Shown piece after piece: positions 29,693-35,311 of a stretch of 35,311 nt of DNA. Made by a program: the position numbers and the translations under genes. The notes beneath the pieces are model-generated. The model did not search any database. It was not told where the DNA came from and saw only the letters and a program-made list of their open reading frames with translations. This DNA is from a virus: positions 1 to 35,311 of IMG/VR virus record IMGVR_UViG_3300040793_000007, one strand, 5' to 3'. Positions within the stretch are counted from its first letter, which is position 1. Each line of letters begins with the position of its first letter.

Positions 29693-30159
29693 CTTTTAAA
29701 CATCCTGCCAAACGCGGTTTGGGAAAGGACAAAAGAAAGCCAGTCTGGTAACTTTTTACCGGTTAGCACCCTGTAGGCCACCTGGATAAGCGCGGAGGCT
29801 ATAAGCGCGTAAGTTTTGCCGCGGCTTTCGTATTCAGTCTTTTTTATAAGCGAGACGAACTGCAGTAAAATAACCTCGTCCGTGTCGTCTGAGTTAAGCA
29901 GGCCGGCGCCCTCCACTACCACGCGCGCCACTTCCGGGAGTTGTGCACGTATGAAGGCGAGCGCTTTGTCGTCTTTTGTGCCCTCCGTAAGCAGAACTAA
30001 CCGTTCTAAATCGTCGCCGTGCTCCTCTACAAAGTCTTTTATCTCGTTGGTTATAATAACCGCCGGCTCGGCTAAACCCTCCGCCTCGTCGAAAACGTTC
30101 GCGATAAAGCCCCGCAACCAGGTACCAATACCTCGAAGAAAATTTTTTAATTTGCCCAT
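29689..30159 (-). CDS. Unrecognised protein after endolysin
   Basis: 156 residues, helical, no signal peptide. N-terminus MGKLKNFLRGIGTWLRGFIANVFDEAEGL is amphipathic (tryptophans and leucines on one face), then a hydrophobic stretch AEPAVIITNEIKDFVEE, and later LSFVLSQTAFGRMFKS. It follows the endolysin gene by 12 nt and is the last gene of the lysis group, so it may be a lysis accessory (an amphipathic membrane-active protein) or unrelated. The start is ATG 30159. No family recognised. Confidence 0.6.
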   Translation of the reverse strand: MGKLKNFLRGIGTWLRGFIANVFDEAEGLAEPAVIITNEIKDFVEEHGDDLERLVLLTEGTKDDKALAFIRAQLPEVARVVVEGAGLLNSDDTDEVILLQFVSLIKKTEYESRGKTYALIASALIQVAYRVLTGKKLPDWLSFVLSQTAFGRMFKS

Positions 30160-30171
30160 GAATAGAATTTT

Positions 30172-30795
30172 TTAAGTTATGAATTTTGAATAAAAGATAG
30201 TTTGCTTTTGCCTATCTGCCAAACCGTTAGGTTTTTTAGTGCTGTTTGGATTGCCCAGGTTAATAGCCCGGCTAACTTTTAGGACTGTTTCGGGCTCCAG
30301 GTCCCGGCACAAATCAAAAATTTTGTTAACTCTAAAAAACCAAATAGCGGAACTAAAAGCGTATTTAGTCGCCACCAGGTCCGGGGTGTCAACTATAGCC
30401 GGGAGGTTTAAACTTTCAGCCAGCGCCTCGTAGTTGCTCCGCCCGGTAAGCTGCAGCGGACCGCGCCCGCGAAAACGCCAGCCGTCGTTTGGCTCCGTGT
30501 TACCCATACGCCCGCCGTAAGCGTGGTTAGCTATTACGCTGGGTTTGTGCTCATGCTTAAGGGCCAGCGCGGTGTCGTACCGGTTAGGCCAAACGGCCAG
30601 CAGGCGCTCCGCGCTATAGTTTAGGTTTTCAGAAAGCAAAGCAAAGCCGCCGCTTTCGTGGTGGCATTGAGCCAGGAAGTGCGCCGCCTGTATTGGTGTT
30701 AAATCGTAAACCATGCAAAAAGCGCTAAACGTTAACCGGCCTATTAGGCCGTCCGCCTGCAGGCCGTTAGCCCGCTGAAAATCTTTAACTATCAT
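30172..30795 (-). CDS. Endolysin, GH19 chitinase-like with truncated peptidoglycan-binding start
   Basis: 207 residues. Residues 1-28 (VKDFQRANGLQADGLIGRLTFSAF) look like the last half of a PG_binding_1 domain. Residues 35-205 are a GH19-type lysozyme: AHFLAQCHHESGGF (39-51) with catalytic Glu47, SENLNYS with Glu56, then YGGRMGN, DGWRFRGRGPLQLTGRSNYE and a C-terminal NLGNPNSTKKPNGLADR. It cleaves the peptidoglycan glycan chain at the end of infection. No signal peptide, so release depends on the holin gene whose stop overlaps its start (ATGA). Confidence 0.92.
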   Translation of the reverse strand: MIVKDFQRANGLQADGLIGRLTFSAFCMVYDLTPIQAAHFLAQCHHESGGFALLSENLNYSAERLLAVWPNRYDTALALKHEHKPSVIANHAYGGRMGNTEPNDGWRFRGRGPLQLTGRSNYEALAESLNLPAIVDTPDLVATKYAFSSAIWFFRVNKIFDLCRDLEPETVLKVSRAINLGNPNSTKKPNGLADRQKQTIFYSKFIT

Positions 30796-31328
30796 CTTTT
30801 TAGTTTTGGTTTAGTATCTTCGTCTGGGGGGCACGCCTCGGAGTCTTTTAATTTTTTAATTGCTTCCTTAACGCCCGAGTAAATTAGCTGCCTAAAAGTG
30901 TTAATTAATAAAACTACTAAGTCTTTATTTGCTATGTCGCGGCCCCGCTTAACGCTTAAAATATTGGTGTAGCAGCTGGCCAGGTCGTTAGCTATCAAAG
31001 TATAAATAGCAGTCAAAACAAAAATATTCAGGTTAACACCGGCCAGCGCGCCAATCAAAGCAAGGCTAAGCGGCAAAAACAAAATAGCTATTTTGGTGCC
31101 AAAGCCTACATAAAACCGGGCCTTAGTTATGGACTCCGAACCGTAAAGGCTGTAAGACTTCCAGACGCCCAGGATTGAATCACTAACCATGAAAAACCAA
31201 AGCAAAAAGATTAGGCCGTAATTAACACCCAGAAAGGTAAAGGACGTAATTAAGGCAAGCTTTGCCCCTATAAAACTTTCCTCAGTAACCGGGTTATTGT
31301 TTAAGTTTGGTAATTTTTCGAACTGCAT
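30792..31328 (-). CDS. Holin (TIGR01593/phage_holin_4-like)
   Basis: 178 residues from ATG 31328 (MQFEKLPNLNNN); a TTG four codons upstream is disfavoured. Membrane segments at about 25-52 (LALITSFTFLGVNYGLIFLLWFF), 75-100 (GTKIAILFLPLSLALIGALAGV) and 100-125 (NIFVLTAIYTLIANDLA), with the family-like 'MVSDSILGVWKSY' after the first and a basic tail. Holins make holes that let the endolysin cross the inner membrane. ATGA overlap with the endolysin confirms a lysis cassette. Confidence 0.75.
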   Translation of the reverse strand: MQFEKLPNLNNNPVTEESFIGAKLALITSFTFLGVNYGLIFLLWFFMVSDSILGVWKSYSLYGSESITKARFYVGFGTKIAILFLPLSLALIGALAGVNLNIFVLTAIYTLIANDLASCYTNILSVKRGRDIANKDLVVLLINTFRQLIYSGVKEAIKKLKDSEACPPDEDTKPKLKR

Positions 31329-31387
31329 GTATTGGCGCAAAGATTAAGCAGGTCGCGAAAATGGCCCTGCCTACCGTGAATAATAGT

Positions 31388-31468
31388 TTAAAGGTACGAA
31401 AAGATACATAAGGGTCCGCCGCCTCCAATAGGGCGTTTTGGCTTTTCTTCTTCTGTCTTTTTCATCAT
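31388..31468 (-). CDS. Possible 26-residue peptide between fibre and holin genes
   Basis: ATG overlaps the upstream stop (TAATGATGAAA) and encodes MMKKTEEEKPKRPIGGGGPLCIFSYL, charged then glycine-rich, ending in a cysteine-hydrophobic tail. Coupling supports translation, but the length is at the noise level. Only a small stem (GCAGG/CCTGC, 31345-31371) follows, and the remaining gap to the holin holds nothing else. Confidence 0.3.
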   Translation of the reverse strand: MMKKTEEEKPKRPIGGGGPLCIFSYL

Positions 31469-32070
31469 TATGCTTTTTTAAATTGGTAATAAAGCTCTAT
31501 AGCGCCAGACGTAAAAGTGATTTCTTCGACTGGTAAGGCTGTAATTTTAGATCGTAAGGTTATTTTTGTTAAAGGCGAATCTACATTGTTTGGGTACAAC
31601 AAGCTAACATCTTCATTGCTTAGGCCTGATCCTCTAAAGAATCTTAAGGAACCACCTGGTATGCCTTCAATAGTGTACGAACCTGGGATGCCTCCAAATT
31701 CTAAATGTCCTGTTGGTAATCCTGATGTAGAGGCTACATTCATTGAAATGTAGACTATAACTAAATCACCGATAGTATATATTTGCCCAGCATTACCTGA
31801 AATAGAATAAGTAGCACCACCACCTGAGTCGGTCAGTGTTGGGGTAAAAGAATCTATGGCTTGACTGACTAACCCCGTCAATTGACTAAACCTAACCAAC
31901 TCATTTGCTGAATCTGCATCCTGTGCGCTCGTAGGTGGAGTAGCAAAACTATTTGATCCCGTGAAGGCGTTTGTTCCTGCTTGGGTTACGTCCCCGACCC
32001 CAGCATCAACCCCTTTAACCTGTCTTGATCCTTCTGCGTCTATTTTCCTGTTGTTTGGTATTGATGTCAT
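31468..32070 (-). CDS. Putative short tail fibre/appendage protein
   Basis: 200 residues from ATG 32070 (MTSIPNNRKIDAEGSRQ), preceded by AATAATAAATAAA, so preferred over an ATG eight codons upstream that overlaps the tailspike end. It has a repeat-rich start (TQAGTNAFTGSNSFATPPTSAQDADSANELVRFSQL), as in phage fibre proteins that sit in trimers, followed by a beta-rich C-terminal part (GQIYTIGDLVIVYISMNVASTSGLPTGHLEFGG; TLRSKITALPVEEITFT). AT-rich like the tailspike body, which suggests they came together. Confidence 0.6.
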   Translation of the reverse strand: MTSIPNNRKIDAEGSRQVKGVDAGVGDVTQAGTNAFTGSNSFATPPTSAQDADSANELVRFSQLTGLVSQAIDSFTPTLTDSGGGATYSISGNAGQIYTIGDLVIVYISMNVASTSGLPTGHLEFGGIPGSYTIEGIPGGSLRFFRGSGLSNEDVSLLYPNNVDSPLTKITLRSKITALPVEEITFTSGAIELYYQFKKA

Positions 32071-32078
32071 TTTATTTA

Positions 32079-34775
32079 TTATTTTGCTACCCATCCTGTA
32101 TTTCCTGTACCTGATTCCTTTACATAAAGAGTAGTACCTGCGCCACCAGATAAGTTGATATATTGAACTCCTATTTTAGCAGTAACTACACTTTCTGGAG
32201 TGCCTGTTCCTTTTAATATTCTTGGATCTCCTATACTTCCAGCCACTACCCACCTGGAGGGCACGATACCCGTTGAGAAATATAACCCGCTAGCATTTTC
32301 ATACTCGTTGCCTATCTCTAGTAAATTGTTAATTGTTTTACCTGAACTTAAAAATAAACCTCTTATGGCTGTGCCAACCATTTTAGAACTAATCATTTTA
32401 AAACTGTTAATGTTTTGTTCACAAAAACAAACAAATGCGCTAGCCGAAGAATTTTCAAAAGATGTTGAAACTATTTCAATATTCTGAACCTCAGAACGCA
32501 AATACAGATAGTGAGAAATGCCCCCAGTAAAGGTACAGTTATAAACGCCCACTTTATTAATTAGTGCCAAACCAGTAGTTAAGTATATAATGTGTGGGGC
32601 GTTTGATTCGCAGTTTTTTAAAATAACAGAAAGGCCGTCTTGGTAATTTCTAACAAAAGTTGATACGGATGAGTTGGTAGGCGGGGTGTCGTAATGGGAT
32701 TTGCAGTTATTTAAAGTTAAAACCGGTAACGTGTTGCCTGTTGTTATGGAGGCTATTCTCCCGCTGTTTTTAGCGTACAAATTTTCTAGCTTCCAACTAC
32801 TAATTATAGAAGATATACAAGTAAGTAAAGAACCATTTGTTGTAGAAATAAAATCTTGAAAAACGTTAGTAACAATTAAATTATTAATAGTAGATAGATT
32901 AATTATTATTAACTCAAATACATTTTTTGATACTAATCCGTCAATTTTTAACAGGTCTATTTCAAAAGAAGAAGTCGTTCTAATACCTATAGCGCAGTTT
33001 TTAACAAAGCAATTAATTATTTCGTTATTTCTACCCTCAATAGTAAATCCAATAGAAGTGTAAGGGGTGTTATTTCTCTCTATCCCCCCTATAGCTTGGC
33101 AATTTTCAAATCTAGCTCTTCCACAGCTGGCGTGAGTATTAAAAATTCCGCTACTAACACCGTCATCTTCCCCATCGCTGCCACTAAAATCTTTAACAGT
33201 GCAACCCCAACTAACTCCGCCAAAAGAGGGCGAACCCCCAAACATTACAGCGTGCCTGTTTCCTTGGCTAACACCACTAAAAGTCGAAAACATTGTAGAG
33301 TTACCAATTAAGATGCCGTAACCAATACCAGTTCTATTAGCTCCGTAATTATTAACTTTTACATTAACATTATAGCAATCGTAAACAGACAAGGCAACAT
33401 TAATAGCGTTATTAACTTCAACCTCAATATTTAATCCATCAGCAAAACGAACAAATAAACCGTTTGAGGAAGTATTTCCGCCTTGTGTTATTTTTAAATC
33501 TATCTTTTTGTTTTTCGGAGGTGTTATTTTTGCAATCCTAACTGAATCTGATACAAGGTAAGAATCCTCTAAATACCCATAAATACTAATAACTCCCGTG
33601 CTAGTGTTTACAGATTTTACTCTTTGGATTTCTCCTTGTGAAACACCCTCGCCACTTAAAGGCGCAAATTCTTTATTTGAAATAATCTTTACTAAATCAC
33701 CTTTTGCAAGATTCAAAGAGACGGAATCGGCTGGGGAAACTGTTAAGCTACTTTGTCCATTAACTCTGTCAACCAGTAGATTATAATAAGTGCTTAATGA
33801 GCCTTCAATTTTTATAACATAGTCTGCCGTATTACTTATAAATTCTGCGTTGCCTTCTACATCAACATTGGACAAATCTATAACTGAGGAAACAAAGTAT
33901 TTTCCTTTGATGCCTATTTTTTTTCCAGCTAACTTACTCGCATTTATCGAGGCTATTAAATTTGTGGTGTCATCTATAACGCCATCGTTTTCAACTCCGA
34001 ACCAGATAGGATCTAGTATTTCATAATCCCTCTTCCATAACCCGCCATCAGCAGCATTAAAATAAACTCCACCATCGGCAACAAATCCAGATCCAGACGG
34101 AATATAAGTAAAAGTACTACCACCTTGACCACCTCCATTAACATAAGCCCTAGTTCGGTTAATTCTGTTTTGGGTTGATAAATCAGTAACAACATCAAGT
34201 GAAAGTATAGAGGTGTCATTAGCAGCTATACCGCCGTCTTGGTCTTTCTGTAAGGCTAAACGTTGGTCGAATATGCTTGACGCCTCTGCGCTCCCTATGC
34301 CTACCAGGTTAAGCGGCTTAGTTGAATAGCACACTTGAATATAGTCGTCCGCCTGCAGGTCATAAAGAACTGTCAAGGTACTTCCGTCCAGCGTCCAGGC
34401 CAGTCCGTCCGAAGCTATAGTTTGCCCGTTAAGTGTAACGCCTATCACATCCAGAGGAGACTCGTTTAACTCAAATACCTGGGAACCTGAATAGTCAAAA
34501 GGTTCTGTCCTTATACGTCCGGAGTTGTTTGCTATAAGGCTATCCAACGGGACCAGGTACGCTTCGCCTTCCCGGATAATAAGCGCGGTATCTCCGCTAA
34601 CTACTGCGCTATCACCCTGCACCCCGGCGAGTAGATTGCCTCGGCTTTGAGCGCTGAAAAGCTCTTCTATAAGGGCTTGAATCATTGGGCGATGCTCGCC
34701 CGCTGCCGTTATTGGCTGCCCGCTGGCGAGTAGCGCGTTCTTAAGTGCTTCTAGTTGTGCTTTGGTAAAAGCCAT
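32079..34775 (-). CDS. Tailspike/tail fibre with pectate-lyase-like beta-helix
   Basis: 898 residues. Residues 1-about 170 are a particle-binding N-terminus with normal base composition (MAFTKAQLEALKNALLASG; VIGVTLNGQTIASDGLAWTLDGSTLTV). From about 180 the gene becomes AT-rich. Residues about 255-300 show WFGVENDGVIDDTTNLIASINASKLAGKKIGIKGKYFV, the start of the pectate lyase-like tailspike fold. Long repeating short strands with N/G-rich turns (300-830) form a right-handed beta helix, and the C-terminal end (about 855-898, GTGTPESVVTAKIGVQYINLSGG; TTLYVKESGTGNTGWVAK) is a common tailspike C-terminal motif. It likely binds or cleaves a host surface polysaccharide. Confidence 0.85.
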   Translation of the reverse strand: MAFTKAQLEALKNALLASGQPITAAGEHRPMIQALIEELFSAQSRGNLLAGVQGDSAVVSGDTALIIREGEAYLVPLDSLIANNSGRIRTEPFDYSGSQVFELNESPLDVIGVTLNGQTIASDGLAWTLDGSTLTVLYDLQADDYIQVCYSTKPLNLVGIGSAEASSIFDQRLALQKDQDGGIAANDTSILSLDVVTDLSTQNRINRTRAYVNGGGQGGSTFTYIPSGSGFVADGGVYFNAADGGLWKRDYEILDPIWFGVENDGVIDDTTNLIASINASKLAGKKIGIKGKYFVSSVIDLSNVDVEGNAEFISNTADYVIKIEGSLSTYYNLLVDRVNGQSSLTVSPADSVSLNLAKGDLVKIISNKEFAPLSGEGVSQGEIQRVKSVNTSTGVISIYGYLEDSYLVSDSVRIAKITPPKNKKIDLKITQGGNTSSNGLFVRFADGLNIEVEVNNAINVALSVYDCYNVNVKVNNYGANRTGIGYGILIGNSTMFSTFSGVSQGNRHAVMFGGSPSFGGVSWGCTVKDFSGSDGEDDGVSSGIFNTHASCGRARFENCQAIGGIERNNTPYTSIGFTIEGRNNEIINCFVKNCAIGIRTTSSFEIDLLKIDGLVSKNVFELIIINLSTINNLIVTNVFQDFISTTNGSLLTCISSIISSWKLENLYAKNSGRIASITTGNTLPVLTLNNCKSHYDTPPTNSSVSTFVRNYQDGLSVILKNCESNAPHIIYLTTGLALINKVGVYNCTFTGGISHYLYLRSEVQNIEIVSTSFENSSASAFVCFCEQNINSFKMISSKMVGTAIRGLFLSSGKTINNLLEIGNEYENASGLYFSTGIVPSRWVVAGSIGDPRILKGTGTPESVVTAKIGVQYINLSGGAGTTLYVKESGTGNTGWVAK

Positions 34776-34780
34776 ATTCT

Positions 34781-35311
34781 TTAGTTAATCAAGTTGAAAG
34801 GGTTGCAAGCAAGCCCGATAAATCCGAACCCTTTATTTCTGGATCGCTTTGGCGCCCGTATGCTTTGAGACTGATTGGCGCCTTTGCCCGTTTTCGTGTA
34901 GCTCACGCCGTCGAATGTAAACGGCACGGCGGTAAGCTTCGCCAGGGCTACGTTCGCGTCACTGTTAGCCTGTCTAATTATTATAGCTCGTTCCTGGGCG
35001 CTGCTTTGTTCAAAAGTTCCTTGCGGGTCCGCTGTCTTGCTTAACCCAAACTGGGTAACATTTAATCCGTGGGCGCTTATAAACCGGACGTAGGCAATCA
35101 AAACCAGGTAGCGCTTAACCGGCCCATTAAGAAAGGCGGTTATCTCAGGCTTTGCGGCGTCCGGTGTTTCGGCTATAAGCTCCAAGGCTTCGTAAAGCTC
35201 CACACCTAAGCGCGGCGCGAGGTCGTATTCCTGGGCCGCGTAGATGTACGGGTTTATTTGGTCCTCCAGGATATTCTGGGAGAACTTAACAAGGTTTGCC
35301 GCTGCAAAATC
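34781..35311 (-). CDS. Head-tail adaptor (DUF6712-like), 5' end cut by window edge
   Basis: The frame is open to the right edge (176 residues in the window); no start is reached, and a GTG at 35203 is not the true start because homologous-looking residues continue upstream (DFAAANLVKFSQNILEDQINPYIYAAQEYDLAPRLG.ELYEAL). This N-terminal pattern (PYI..AQE.DL.P.LG..LY) is typical of DUF6712 adaptor/connector proteins of Bacteroidota phages. The later part (YVRFISAHGLNVTQFG; ANSDANVALAKLTAV) is consistent. It presumably follows the portal gene on the intact genome. Confidence 0.7.
   Translation of the reverse strand, partial: DFAAANLVKFSQNILEDQINPYIYAAQEYDLAPRLGVELYEALELIAETPDAAKPEITAFLNGPVKRYLVLIAYVRFISAHGLNVTQFGLSKTADPQGTFEQSSAQERAIIIRQANSDANVALAKLTAVPFTFDGVSYTKTGKGANQSQSIRAPKRSRNKGFGFIGLACNPFNLIN

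Noticed and set aside
31345-31371. GCAGG/CCTGC stem between the fibre and holin genes
   Set aside because: Only 5 bp with a 17-nt loop and no T-run, so not called as a terminator.
1-35311. Integrase, transposase, tRNA genes or CRISPR array
   Set aside because: Looked for on both strands; no tyrosine or serine recombinase motif, cloverleaf or spaced direct-repeat array found. The operator copies and iterons are the only repeated short elements.

Overview
The window is most of the genome of a tailed siphovirus-like phage that infects a member of the Bacteroidota. The host assignment rests on three things. Putative promoters have the form TTTG - 20 nt - TAAYATTG, close to the Bacteroidota sigma-A consensus (TTTG / TAnnTTTG). 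Starts are preceded by A-rich leaders, not Shine-Dalgarno sequences. Many proteins resemble families common in Bacteroidota phages: DUF6712-like adaptor, GP3_package-type small terminase, VapE-like primase and the MAC...C tail-tube-like protein. Nearly everything is on the minus strand; the two exceptions I support are short plus-strand genes at 5307-5447 and 29534-29692. I saw no integrase, tRNA, rRNA, CRISPR or IS element. The left edge cuts the portal gene near its 3' end and the right edge cuts an adaptor gene near its 5' end, so the edges are probably close neighbours on a circular or permuted map.

Layout in transcription order (right to left). Edge to 31.4 kb: head-tail adaptor, a large beta-helix tailspike with an AT-rich body, a short fibre protein. 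31.3-29.7 kb: holin, GH19 endolysin, one unknown. 29.7-28.97 kb: a small plus-strand gene diverging from a HTH-like regulator. 28.97-16.3 kb: replication and DNA metabolism (DUF2800 nuclease, ssDNA-binding protein, family A DNA polymerase, two exported proteins, VapE-like primase-helicase, a frameshifted adenine methylase, a cytosine-5 methylase carrying a second copy of its C-terminal module, VRR-NUC nuclease, SNF2 helicase). 16.25-15.86 kb: a non-coding stretch with GTAAACAAG iterons. 15.86-13.43 kb: terminase subunits and a possible tail-assembly chaperone. 13.43-12.37 kb: a four-gene cassette with its own promoter and terminator (moron-like). 12.35-5.45 kb: tail proteins and the tape measure. 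5.2 kb to the left edge: a ClpP-type head protease fused to a Nudix domain and a scaffold-like tail, major capsid protein, tail-tube-like protein and portal.

Regulation looks unified. Five copies of a promoter-plus-operator unit stand in front of the regulator, nuclease/SSB, polymerase-downstream, methylase and moron cassettes. Each has a palindrome TTAAAC-AAA-GTTTAA abutting the -7 element and a second copy 22 bp away over the -33 element. A sixth, rearranged version stands in front of the terminase. The HTH-like protein at 28970-29365 is the obvious candidate to bind them. Hairpin terminators close several of these units.

Most unusual features: the protease-Nudix-scaffold fusion, the phage-wide operator set, the iteron region, the methylase with a duplicated C-terminal module, a broken Dam-like gene together with apparent GATC depletion that the AT-rich tailspike region does not share, and the scrambled order of head and tail genes.
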